Source of the DNA: Pseudomonadota bacterium
GTDB lineage: Bacteria > Pseudomonadota > Gammaproteobacteria > Burkholderiales > Burkholderiaceae_B
Assembly: GCA_023423975.1 (NCBI GenBank)
Contig: JAFAEO010000043.1
Location: 1-64,000, forward strand
Direction of reading: 5' to 3'
Length of the DNA stretch: 64,000 nucleotides
Positions within the stretch are counted from its first letter, which is position 1, and every line of letters begins with the position of its first letter. Positions 42,338 to 50,179 of this stretch are shown one piece after another. Under the pieces are notes generated by a model. It was not told the DNA's origin. It made no database searches and was given only the letters and a program-made list of their open reading frames with translations. The position numbers were made by a program, and so were the translations under genes.

Positions 42338-43321
42338 TTATTCGACGCGGGCGCCAGACTGGTCGACCGCGGTTTTCCATTTTTTAATTTCAGTTGTAAT
42401 GAGCTCGGCAAATTGCTTTGGTGTGGACCCTTCTATTTCGTAGCCGTACTGGGTCAGTTGTTGTCTGACAGCCGGTGTTTGAGCTGCATCATTGAATGCC
42501 TTGTTCAGTTGCTGGATCACGTCCTCGGGGGTGCCCGCCGGCGCCAGGATGCCGTACCAGCCATTGACCGCAAAATCTGGCACACCCGATTCTGCTACCG
42601 TAGGTACATCCGGCAGGACAGCCGAACGCTTGGTTCCTGTCACTGCAAGCCCTTTAAGTTTGCCCGCCTTCACATGGGGAAGAGAGGTGGAAATGCTGTC
42701 AAACATCAGCGAGACTTCGCCGGAGAGCATGGCTACCACCGCGGGGCCACTGCCTTTGTAGGGCACATGGACCATTTTGGTGCTGGTGGCACTTTTGAAT
42801 AGTTCTGCCGCCAGATGGCTGGTGTTGCCGTTGCCGGCAGAGGCAAAGGTGAGCTTGTCCGGGTTGGCCTTGGCATAGTCGATCAACTCCTGCGTTGTAT
42901 TTGCCGGCGTCTGTTTGGCGGCGGTCACCAGCATGGGTAAGGTCGCCAGCACAGATACCGGCGCGAAATCCTTTTCGGTATTGTAGGGGAGCGATTTATA
43001 CATGCTGGGGTTGATCGCATGTGCGGCCAGCACCATCAGCACGGTATAGCCATCGGGTTTAGACCGTGCCAGCTGTGCCGTAGCTATCGTGCCACCGGCG
43101 CCGGGGCGGTATTCGAGCACAACGGGTTGTTTGATTGTTTTCTGCATTTGCGCAGCAATCGGCCGGGCCAGCATATCGGCGCTGCCGCCCGGTGGATAAG
43201 GAATCAGCAGGGTAATGGGTTTGTCGGGAAAGGCCTGGGCGCCTGCGCTTAGCGCCAGCCCGAATGCCAGTACGGATGTTTGCAGCAACAGATGTCGCAG
43301 CCTGTTGAATGTTGTCTTCAT
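42338..43321 (-). CDS. Bug-family (TctC) periplasmic solute-binding protein
   Basis: A 327-residue receptor with Sec signal (KTTFNRLRHLLLQTSVLAFGLALSAGAQA), then FPDKPITLLIPYPPGGSADMLAR. EYRPGAGGTIATAQLA, FASAGNGNTSHLAAEL and HVPYKGSGPAVVAMLSGE complete the pattern. GGAGACATC precedes ATG 43321. It follows a CoA-transferase pair on the same strand with a 226-bp gap, so it may be in the same regulon. The ligand could be the acid activated by that CoA-transferase; this is inference. Confidence 0.9.
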   Translation of the reverse strand: MKTTFNRLRHLLLQTSVLAFGLALSAGAQAFPDKPITLLIPYPPGGSADMLARPIAAQMQKTIKQPVVLEYRPGAGGTIATAQLARSKPDGYTVLMVLAAHAINPSMYKSLPYNTEKDFAPVSVLATLPMLVTAAKQTPANTTQELIDYAKANPDKLTFASAGNGNTSHLAAELFKSATSTKMVHVPYKGSGPAVVAMLSGEVSLMFDSISTSLPHVKAGKLKGLAVTGTKRSAVLPDVPTVAESGVPDFAVNGWYGILAPAGTPEDVIQQLNKAFNDAAQTPAVRQQLTQYGYEIEGSTPKQFAELITTEIKKWKTAVDQSGARVE

Positions 43322-43547
43322 GATGTCTCCTTGGATTTTATATTGCTCTTGATGGCAGGCAATAGATGCCTGCCAGTGATGCTTTGCTGCCGTGTGTTCA
43401 AACACACTAGTAATCGCCGGTTGCGGGGCGTTTTTTTTCAGGATACGACCAGGTGGTGCAATTTTTGTCGCTCAATGGCAGGTAATGGCACGGGTTGCTC
43501 GCGGCGCTTGCGCGCCACCCGCGTGCATTACCCTGTGAGTCTGCTGT

Positions 43548-44246
43548 TCATTCCAGATAGGGTTGTCCTGCATTGTCCACCCGGATAGTCTGGCACGGGC
43601 CATCCATATGCAGTGTGGCCTCGCTCAGGTTTTGTAATTGCGCCTGTGTTATCCCTTGCACCATGGCACGTATAATAAAGCGGCCGTCGCATAGCTGAAC
43701 GATAGCCAGATCGGTGTACACATAATCGACCACGCCGGCGCCGGTCAGCGGGTAGGTGCACTGATGCAGTAGTTTGGCGGCACCGGTTTTGGTTGTATGC
43801 TCCATCATGACCAGCACCTGCTTCGCTCCTACGGCCAGATCCATCGCTCCCCCAATTGCTGCGATGGCATCGGGGGCATCGGTGATCCAGTTTGCCAGGT
43901 CCCCGTTTTCGGCAACCTGAAAGCCGCCCAGGATGGAGTAGTCCAGGTGTCCGCCGCGCATCATGGCAAATGAATTGGTATGCTCTGTAATAGAGGCGCC
44001 CTGCAATAGGACAATGGGTTTACGGCTGGCATTGATGATATCGGTATCGATTTCGTCATTAATCGCGCTGCGTCCCATGCCCAGAATGCCATTCTCGCTG
44101 TGCAGGATAATTTCCCTGTCTGGCGGCAGGTAGTCTGCGACAGACGTTGGCATGCCAATACCAAGATTGACATAGGCGCCATCGGGCAGGCTGTTGGCTA
44201 CCAGCTTGGCAATCTGTTCCCTGTCAAGACGGATGTAGTCAGTCAT
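43548..44246 (-). CDS. CoA-transferase subunit B, 3-oxoacid/3-oxoadipate type
   Basis: A 232-residue family I CoA-transferase beta subunit. The catalytic glutamate lies in ILHSENGILGMG near residue 50. GAYVNLGIGMPTSVADYLP, SFAMMRGGHLDYSILGGFQV, GGAMDLAVGAKQVLVMM and CTYPLTGAGVVDYVYTDLA are typical. It transfers CoA from succinyl- or acetyl-CoA to a 3-oxo acid. It resembles PcaJ, but no beta-ketoadipate pathway genes are here, so I give no symbol. The ATG at 44246 overlaps the alpha-subunit gene's last 8 nt. Confidence 0.9.
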   Translation of the reverse strand: MTDYIRLDREQIAKLVANSLPDGAYVNLGIGMPTSVADYLPPDREIILHSENGILGMGRSAINDEIDTDIINASRKPIVLLQGASITEHTNSFAMMRGGHLDYSILGGFQVAENGDLANWITDAPDAIAAIGGAMDLAVGAKQVLVMMEHTTKTGAAKLLHQCTYPLTGAGVVDYVYTDLAIVQLCDGRFIIRAMVQGITQAQLQNLSEATLHMDGPCQTIRVDNAGQPYLE

Positions 44247-44913
44247 GCTGCGCTCCTGCAAGTACGACATGTTTCACAAAAATTCCGGGAGTCATGACCT
44301 GCTCGGGGTGAATACTGCCCAGTTCGACCACTTTATCGACTTGCGCAATGGTGTGTTTGGCGGCAGTGCACATGACCGGGTTGAAGTTTCTGGCCGCCCA
44401 GCGATAGGTCAGGTTGCCCCAGCGGTCGCCCAGATGGGCGCGCACCAGTGCAAAGTCGGCATGCAGGGGTTCTTCCAGCACATAGCCAACGCCGTTGACC
44501 ACGCGTTCTTCCTTGTTTTCCGAGACGCGTGTGCCATAGCCGGTGGGTGTAAAAAAAGGACCCAGCCCCGCGCCGGCAGCCCGCATTCTTTCGGCCAGGG
44601 TGCCTTGCGGGGTGCACTCGAGCTCAATCTGGCCGGCACGAAACGCCTGCGCGAACACATCCGATTGCGGAGGGCGGGGATGAGAGCAGATGATTTTGCT
44701 GACCTGGCCATTTTTGATCAGGCGCGCAATACCGACCTCGCGTGTGCCGGCGTTATTGCTGATAATCGTTAAATTGCGTGTTCCCATCTTTGCCAGACTG
44801 GCCAGCATTTCAAAGGGAATACCGGCGTCGCCGAAGCCGCCCACCATGATGGACGCCCCTTCGGGAATCTGGCTTAATGCCGCTTCGTGTGTGTCTAGAA
44901 TCTTGTTTATCAT
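44239..44913 (-). CDS. CoA-transferase subunit A, 3-oxoacid/3-oxoadipate type
   Basis: A 224-residue alpha subunit. Markers are SIMVGGFGDAGIPFEML (the oxyanion/CoA loop), TIISNNAGTREVGIARLI, ELECTPQGTLAERMRAAGAG and FFTPTGYGTRV. Near the C-terminus LHADFALVRAHLGDRWGNLTYRWAARNF and GIHPEQVMTPGIFV-like segments are visible. It is close in pattern to PcaI. Together with the overlapping subunit B gene it forms the heterotetrameric enzyme. The thiolase-like gene ends 170 bp upstream on the same strand. Confidence 0.9.
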   Translation of the reverse strand: MINKILDTHEAALSQIPEGASIMVGGFGDAGIPFEMLASLAKMGTRNLTIISNNAGTREVGIARLIKNGQVSKIICSHPRPPQSDVFAQAFRAGQIELECTPQGTLAERMRAAGAGLGPFFTPTGYGTRVSENKEERVVNGVGYVLEEPLHADFALVRAHLGDRWGNLTYRWAARNFNPVMCTAAKHTIAQVDKVVELGSIHPEQVMTPGIFVKHVVLAGAQHD

Positions 44914-45082
44914 CTCAATCCAAGGTAGGGCAGCCTGCCCGGCTATTGTTGTGTATGCGTGTGCCTGGTGTCTTCATGGCAGCCTGGCGGCAGACTCTCA
45001 TCTGCCACCATTGCGCCAGCGCCAGATGTTGCCCATGGTTCAGGTGTGTATGATCTGTTCATAGGGCGACGGTTAATGGTCT

Positions 45083-46255
45083 TCAGAGTGTCGCTTCGGT
45101 ACCCAATATTGCGGTCGATTGGCTCGAGAGCGTGCCACCATTGCCATGGACGACAGCCAGTTGGGCGTCGGCAACCTGACGGGCATCGCATTGTCCCCTT
45201 AACTGCCTGACCGCTTCGATCAGAATAAATATCCCGTACATGCCCGGATGCACGCAAGAGAGGCCACCGCCGTTGGTGTTGACCGGTAAGTGTCCACCGG
45301 GGGCAATACCACCCTTGCTTACGAAGTCTTTACCTTCGCCCTTGCGGCAAAAGCCCAGGTCTTCCATGAACAGAATCGTATTGATGGTAAACGCGTCATA
45401 TACTTCGGCCACATCAATCTCCGAAGGCTTGACGCCTGCCATTTCAAACGCAATTTTTCCGGACTGTTTTGCTGCTGTTACAGTCAGATCGTCCATGGAG
45501 GAAATCTGGCGGTTCCACACAGCAGTGGAGTTGCCCAGGACGTAAACGGGTTTCTGCTTGAGCGTTTTGGCGCGGTCCGCACGCACCAGTACATAGGCGC
45601 CGGCGCCATCGCTCACCAGGCAGCAGTCGCGCACGGTCAGGGGGTCAGACACCATGCGTGCAGAGAGCACCTGGTCAATTGTCAGCGGATCGCGCATGGA
45701 TGCTTCGGGGTTGAGCCGAGCCCATTGCCGGGCGGCAACAGCCACCTCTGCCAGATGTTCGCGTGTCGTGCCATATTGATGCATGTGCCGCGCGGCAGCC
45801 AGGGCGTAGGAGCTTAGCGGGCTCAAGGGCTGATAAGGATTTTCGTAAGGCTGCGGATCCATGACTTTGCGCATGTTGCCAATCGCCGCCCGGTTCAGTG
45901 TAGAGCTGCGTTGCGTGCTACCGTAGCATACGAGCACGGCATTGCACTGCCCCGAGGCTAATGCCTGCATAGCCGGCATCAGGTGCGCGACAAAGCTGGA
46001 GCCGCCCACCATCGTGTTATCAATAAAAGTCGGTTTGATGCCCAAGTGTTCTATCACCGGCATAACCCACATGGTCGAAGCGACGCTGGCTGTGGCAATG
46101 CCGTCGATATCCTGCATGGTCAGACCTGCGTCGCGCACAGCACGCGTGGCCGCCTGAACCAGAATTTCCATTTCTGTATAACCCTCTGCCAGACCCAGCC
46201 CTGCATGTCCGACACCGACAATTGCGGTTGCACCGCGCAGCTTCGCGTCTATCAT
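45083..46255 (-). CDS. thiolase-like protein (SCPx/Ltp type) lacking the nucleophilic Cys
   Basis: A 390-residue protein with the thiolase fold, of the non-specific lipid-transfer (SCPx/Ltp) subgroup. Expected thiolases have a nucleophilic Cys in a CxSG-like motif near residue 85; here that stretch reads NTMVGGSSFVAHL, with no Cys nearby. The usual His of the ELHDCF motif is a Tyr (EVYDAFTIN, about 286), and the end motif is GGGLSCVHPGMYG. In Ltp2-type enzymes, which lack the Cys and use tyrosines, the reaction is retro-aldol cleavage of a CoA-thioester side chain and a DUF35 partner is needed. That partner is the 4-nt overlapping gene upstream. The retro-aldolase role is inferred; a degraded thiolase is the alternative. 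Confidence 0.8.
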   Translation of the reverse strand: MIDAKLRGATAIVGVGHAGLGLAEGYTEMEILVQAATRAVRDAGLTMQDIDGIATASVASTMWVMPVIEHLGIKPTFIDNTMVGGSSFVAHLMPAMQALASGQCNAVLVCYGSTQRSSTLNRAAIGNMRKVMDPQPYENPYQPLSPLSSYALAAARHMHQYGTTREHLAEVAVAARQWARLNPEASMRDPLTIDQVLSARMVSDPLTVRDCCLVSDGAGAYVLVRADRAKTLKQKPVYVLGNSTAVWNRQISSMDDLTVTAAKQSGKIAFEMAGVKPSEIDVAEVYDAFTINTILFMEDLGFCRKGEGKDFVSKGGIAPGGHLPVNTNGGGLSCVHPGMYGIFILIEAVRQLRGQCDARQVADAQLAVVHGNGGTLSSQSTAILGTEATL

Positions 46256-46650
46256 GCCCGATCTCCTGCCGGGACAAACACCAGCAAGGCGCTGTCCTCT
46301 GTCTGTTTGATTTGGGCGCTGACCGCCAGGCCGATTTTTACCTCATCAGGCGCAATGTGTTCTACCCGGCCCATCATCCGGGGGCCTTCCTCCAGGTCGA
46401 TCAGGGCTACGTTATAGTCGCCACCTTTTTCCGGTTTGTTGCGAATGACCGTGGTGGAATACACCGTGCCCTTGCCCGAAGGTTCGTACCATTGCAGATC
46501 ATCGCTGCCGCAGTGGGGGCAGATCATGCGCGGGTAAAAGATGCTGTTGTTGCATTGGGCACAGCGCTGAATGGTAAACACGCCGGCCCGCAGCTGGGTG
46601 TCGAAGTACTTGTCTGCGCCGGTGTCCAGCGCCTGGTTACTCACGGTCAT
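46252..46650 (-). CDS. DUF35 Zn-ribbon/OB-fold protein, thiolase partner
   Basis: A 132-residue OB-fold protein with an N-terminal rubredoxin-like zinc ribbon. CAQCNNSIFYPRMICPHCG (two CxxC knuckles near residues 26-44) is followed by LQWYEPSGKGTVYSTTVIR and the barrel. The start is the ATG at 46650, with AGGAAT upstream. Such proteins (ChsH2-type, BbsA-type) bind and activate thiolase-fold partners. The overlap with the next gene (ATGA) supports a heteromeric complex. The longer frame to 46872 lacks a start signal. Confidence 0.88.
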   Translation of the reverse strand: MTVSNQALDTGADKYFDTQLRAGVFTIQRCAQCNNSIFYPRMICPHCGSDDLQWYEPSGKGTVYSTTVIRNKPEKGGDYNVALIDLEEGPRMMGRVEHIAPDEVKIGLAVSAQIKQTEDSALLVFVPAGDRA

Positions 46651-46967
46651 GGCTATTCCTGTATCGAAAATTACATATGCCGTACAGTATCGATACCTGT
46701 GCCCCTGGTTGGCAATCTGTTTTTCCCGAAGGATAACTTCAGAGCCACTTAACTCACGTTTTCCCGCAAGGGACGCCAGGCTCAAAAACAGGCGAACGGG
46801 GGCTTCGGCAATACAGAATTGCCGTTGCCGGCAATTTGTAGTGAGATAGGGCCTGTACCGATTGTTTGCCAATGGTGTATTGTCAGATTGGTTATGATGA
46901 CGGGTTTAAGGTAAGCCGGTAGCGACGTCTGCATCGGTCTGTTTGGAATTTTCAGGGGAGTACTGCT

Positions 46968-47768
46968 GTGGAAAAAAAAGATTATGAAACGATTTTGTTT
47001 GAGTACCGTGACAGCGTGGGGTACGTCACGCTCAACCGGCCGGACAAACTCAACAGCTTTACAGGGCAGATGCACAGCGAGTTGCGCGACGTTCTGGACT
47101 TTCTTGAGTCACGGGCGGATTTGCGCGGCGTCATCCTGACTGGGGCAGGGCGCGGGTTTTGTGCGGGGCAGGATCTGGGCGAGCGCCAGCCACTGGAGCC
47201 GGGCCAGTTTCGAGACCTGGGCGAAGCGCTGGAGAAAAATTACAAGCCGCTGATTCTGCGGATGCGCGCCTTGCCGGCGCCGATTATTTGCTTTGTCAAT
47301 GGCGTGGCGGCCGGGGCAGGCATGAGCCTGGCGCTGGCCTGCGATCTGGTTTTTGCGGTCAAGTCTGCCAAATTTATTCAGGCATTTGCCAAAATCAGCC
47401 TGGTGCCGGATGCGGGGTCTACCCATTTTCTGCCTCGTCTGATCGGCACCCAGCGCGCTATGGGCGCAGCCATGCTGGCAGAGCCGGTATCTGCCGAACA
47501 GGCCGAACAGTGGGGCATGATCTGGAGGTGCATTGCCGATGATCAGTTGCAAGCGCAAATGCAAACCGTCCACACGCAACTGACCACTGGCGCGACACGT
47601 GCGCTGGCGGCAACCAAACATGCACTGTACGCGAGTGCCAATAACAGCTTGCCCGAGCAACTTGAGCTGGAAATAGAGCTGCAGCGCGAGATGGGAATGA
47701 GCGAGGATTATCGGGAGGGCAGTAAAGCTTTTCGGGAAAAGCGCAAGCCGCTGTTTCAGGGCCGCTAG
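46968..47768 (+). CDS. enoyl-CoA hydratase/isomerase, PaaG-like
   Basis: A 266-residue crotonase-fold protein. VGYVTLNRPDKLNSF, GAGRGFCAGQDLGER, and NGVAAGAGMSLALACDLVFA mark the CoA and oxyanion sites. SLVPDAGSTHFLPRL includes the Asp that in PaaG catalyses isomerisation; overall it resembles the ring-1,2-epoxyphenylacetyl-CoA isomerase more than ordinary hydratases. GTG start at 46968, with AGGGGAG 7 nt upstream. It is divergent from the DUF35/thiolase-like operon and may share its regulation. No paaABCE or paaZ is near, so phenylacetate is unlikely to be the substrate. Confidence 0.85.
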   Translation: MEKKDYETILFEYRDSVGYVTLNRPDKLNSFTGQMHSELRDVLDFLESRADLRGVILTGAGRGFCAGQDLGERQPLEPGQFRDLGEALEKNYKPLILRMRALPAPIICFVNGVAAGAGMSLALACDLVFAVKSAKFIQAFAKISLVPDAGSTHFLPRLIGTQRAMGAAMLAEPVSAEQAEQWGMIWRCIADDQLQAQMQTVHTQLTTGATRALAATKHALYASANNSLPEQLELEIELQREMGMSEDYREGSKAFREKRKPLFQGR

Positions 47769-47855
47769 CGCGCGGGCGACTGTCAGCGGTATACGGCGCG
47801 GGCTGTGGCGGATGCTAGCGGCCAGCTGCAGTCCGATTCGGTGCACCGTGCGGGC

Positions 47856-48698
47856 TTATTGTTGTGCCGGTTGACCGGAGTCTGGCGCCGTATAGCCGTG
47901 CATGGTGATCCCAGCTGCGCTGATCGATAGATAGCCGCCCCGAAAAGGCGGATGGTCCCATTCCCAGTCAGGTAAGACCCAGCGGCACCGTTGCGTACCA
48001 TGGTCTTCGAATTGATGGCATTTGGGCTTGTGGGTATGGCCATGGACCAAATGAATCAGCGCGGGATGATGGCGAAATACGTCGGATATCGCTTCATGAG
48101 CGACATCCATCATATACATTGGTTTAGTACCATGCGCATGCATGCTGGTCTTGCGGGCGCGACGCGCGATCGCCCGACGTACTTGTAACGGCAGGGCCAG
48201 AAACAGGCTACGGACAATCGGATGGCGCGACAGCTTACGGAAGCGCTGGAATGACACATCGTGTGTGCATAGTTCGTCGCCATGGCTGATATGGACGGGG
48301 CCGGCATCAGTATGGAACAGGGCCGACTCGGGCATCAGGGTTGCGCCCAGCAGACGGGCTAGATCCGGTCCCATCAGAAAATCACGATTGCCATGGCCTA
48401 TGAACAGGGGTATTTTTTTCGCAGTTGCGGCCAGATGCCCGATGGCTTCCTGCAGCCATGGTTCGGGATTCTTGATAGCGGCATCGTCGCCAATCCAGGC
48501 GTCAAAAATATCACCTGCCAGGATGAGGCCGTTGGCATGCGCTGCCGCCTCTGCCAGAAAAGCATAGAAAACGCGACAGGTTTCGGGAACCTGCCGCGCC
48601 AGATGGATATCCGAGGCGACCCAGATTGTTCCGGGCAGCGTAAAATCAGTTTTCGACAACGCTGGCTTTTTCGATAATGACGGGTTCAACTGGCACAT
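47856..48698 (-). CDS. lpxH: UDP-2,3-diacylglucosamine diphosphatase LpxH
   Basis: The Mn-dependent pyrophosphatase that makes lipid X in lipid A synthesis. Calcineurin-like motifs are intact: SDIHL near the N-terminus, GDIFDAW, GHGNRDF, SHGDELCTHD and VHGHTHKP. The C-terminus is longer than in E. coli LpxH (240). The start is unclear: ATG at 48698 (280 residues) lies inside the upstream cyclophilin gene, as does a TTG at 48659 (267 residues) that would place SDIHL closer to the N-terminus, as is usual. Neither has a good Shine-Dalgarno, so translation is probably coupled to the upstream gene. Confidence 0.92.
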   Translation of the reverse strand: MCQLNPSLSKKPALSKTDFTLPGTIWVASDIHLARQVPETCRVFYAFLAEAAAHANGLILAGDIFDAWIGDDAAIKNPEPWLQEAIGHLAATAKKIPLFIGHGNRDFLMGPDLARLLGATLMPESALFHTDAGPVHISHGDELCTHDVSFQRFRKLSRHPIVRSLFLALPLQVRRAIARRARKTSMHAHGTKPMYMMDVAHEAISDVFRHHPALIHLVHGHTHKPKCHQFEDHGTQRCRWVLPDWEWDHPPFRGGYLSISAAGITMHGYTAPDSGQPAQQ

Positions 48699-49275
48699 CT
48701 TGATGGAAACCACGATTGCCTGTTTTTACGCCTTCAATTTTGTCGATGACGTCCTGACCCTGGACTACTTTACCGAATACGGCGTAACCCCAACCTTGAG
48801 CAGTAGGCGCCGAGAAATTCAGGAAATCATTGTCCTTGGCATTGATGAAAAACTGGGCAGTGGCCGATTGCGGGTCGTTGGTGCGAGCCATGGCAATGGT
48901 GTACTTGTCATTTTTCAGACCATTGTCGGCTTCATTTTTGATCGGCGCTTCGGTGGCTTTCTGTTTCATCTCAGCGTCAAAACCACCGCCCTGAATCATG
49001 AATCCTTTGATCACGCGGTGAAAGATCAGGTTGTCGAAGAAACCATTGTTGACATATTTCAGAAAATTTTCTGTGGTAACCGGTGCTTTTTCAGCATTCA
49101 GTTCCAGGACGAAATCGCCCTGATTGGTTTGCACTTTAACCTGTGGCTGACTCATGGATGTTTCCTTTTTAGTTGAAGAATCTGCGGCATATGCCGCCTG
49201 TAGCGCGGCGACCGAAAACACGGCCCCCAGCGCGAAGCCGGCAATGCGGCGTGAAAATGCGAAGTGTGAGATCAC
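48646..49275 (-). CDS. peptidyl-prolyl cis-trans isomerase (cyclophilin), with signal peptide and internal start
   Basis: A 209-residue cyclophilin that isomerises X-Pro bonds. Active-site features are complete: FHRVIKGFMIQGGG, ATAQFFINAKDNDFLN and GYAVFGKVVQG. The first 30 residues (HFAFSRRIAGFALGAVFSVAALQAAYA) look like a Sec signal, implying a periplasmic enzyme. An internal ATG at 49155 (residue 41) begins exactly where cytosolic PpiB proteins start (SQPQVKVQTNQG). It is preceded by AAGGAAA at good spacing. The codons between are the translated ribosome site (KKETS). The gene may thus give two proteins, or be an in-frame deletion fusion of ppiA leader and ppiB. It precedes lpxH and follows a TPR gene, 2 nt away. 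Confidence 0.9.
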   Translation of the reverse strand: MISHFAFSRRIAGFALGAVFSVAALQAAYAADSSTKKETSMSQPQVKVQTNQGDFVLELNAEKAPVTTENFLKYVNNGFFDNLIFHRVIKGFMIQGGGFDAEMKQKATEAPIKNEADNGLKNDKYTIAMARTNDPQSATAQFFINAKDNDFLNFSAPTAQGWGYAVFGKVVQGQDVIDKIEGVKTGNRGFHQDVPVEPVIIEKASVVEN

Positions 49276-49277
49276 GT

Positions 49278-49985
49278 TCAGTTACCTTCAATGATGCGTC
49301 CGATGGCCTGTGCCTGGGCTGCTGCCCCGGGGATGCCATGGCCGGCGGCATCGGCAAACGCTTTCTGGGACAGCATCAATTGCACCATACCCATGTTGCG
49401 CAATGCAACCCCATAACGAGGATTAATTGACAGAGCGGTCTTGAGCGCCTCGTAGGCCGGGTCTGTGAGCCCCGCCTGCAGATAGAGCGCGGCCATATTG
49501 TTCCAGGGTTCGGCCAGCTCCGGATAGCTGGAGGTCATGCTGCGATACACTTCCAGCGCCTGCGGCTTGCGATCCAGCGCTGCCAGCGCCCGCCCTTTCA
49601 GAAACAGCAATTGCACATCTGTCGCCGGCGCGATAATGCGGTCGTTGGCATTCTGGCGGCGTTCGATCTCCTGCAGCGCCTTGGCTGCCTGGCCCTGCGT
49701 GATCATTGTGCTCAGACGGCTGGCCGCGCCCGACGCCGTTTCCGGAATGGACGTGTCAACCGAGGGCTCCAGCTTTTTCAGAACGTTTGCCAGCCCCTGC
49801 CAGCCGGGTTCGCGCGCATTGGCGTTGTCCGGGGCATACATGGGGGCGGGAATGCCATTGGTCGCGCCCGAAGGCGCCGAGCCGGCCTGGTACGAGGTTG
49901 TCGCCTGCTGGGCTATTGCCTGCAGCGCTGGCAACAGGCACAGGGAGCACACTAACAGCGATCGGTGAATAACATTAAGTTTCAC
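49278..49985 (-). CDS. TPR-repeat protein, probably secreted
   Basis: A 235-residue protein with an N-terminal signal (HRSLLVCSLCLLPALQAIAQ), a low-complexity segment of Ser, Gly, Pro and Ala, then tetratricopeptide-like repeats. LFLKGRALAALDRKPQALEVYR, PELAEPWNNMAALYLQAGLTDPAYEAL and NPRYGVALRNMGMVQLMLSQKAF show the Trp/Gly/Tyr/Ala/Pro pattern. The gene lies 2 nt upstream of the cyclophilin gene on the same strand. It is divergent from cysS. Likely periplasmic; a protein-protein role is inferred from the repeats only. Confidence 0.87.
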   Translation of the reverse strand: MKLNVIHRSLLVCSLCLLPALQAIAQQATTSYQAGSAPSGATNGIPAPMYAPDNANAREPGWQGLANVLKKLEPSVDTSIPETASGAASRLSTMITQGQAAKALQEIERRQNANDRIIAPATDVQLLFLKGRALAALDRKPQALEVYRSMTSSYPELAEPWNNMAALYLQAGLTDPAYEALKTALSINPRYGVALRNMGMVQLMLSQKAFADAAGHGIPGAAAQAQAIGRIIEGN

Positions 49986-50179
49986 AGCGCTTATCCAGAA
50001 AATCGTGAAAGAAAACCTTCAAGTACATGCTGCCTCTGGTGAGGACTTGCTATACTTACTCCTTCGTATTTTAGCCTTAGTTGAGCGTGCGGCGTATAAA
50101 CCCTAAGCTGCTACGGCTTTTTTTCTTTGCTGCATCGGTCAATCCCGACCGTTGGCACGTCCAGTTTTTTATTTCCGCC

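Noticed and set aside
43430..43547. Hairpin GGCGC-GCAA-GCGCC after the CoA-transferase genes as a terminator
   Set aside because: Only five pairs and no T tract in the minus-strand direction; not strong enough to list.
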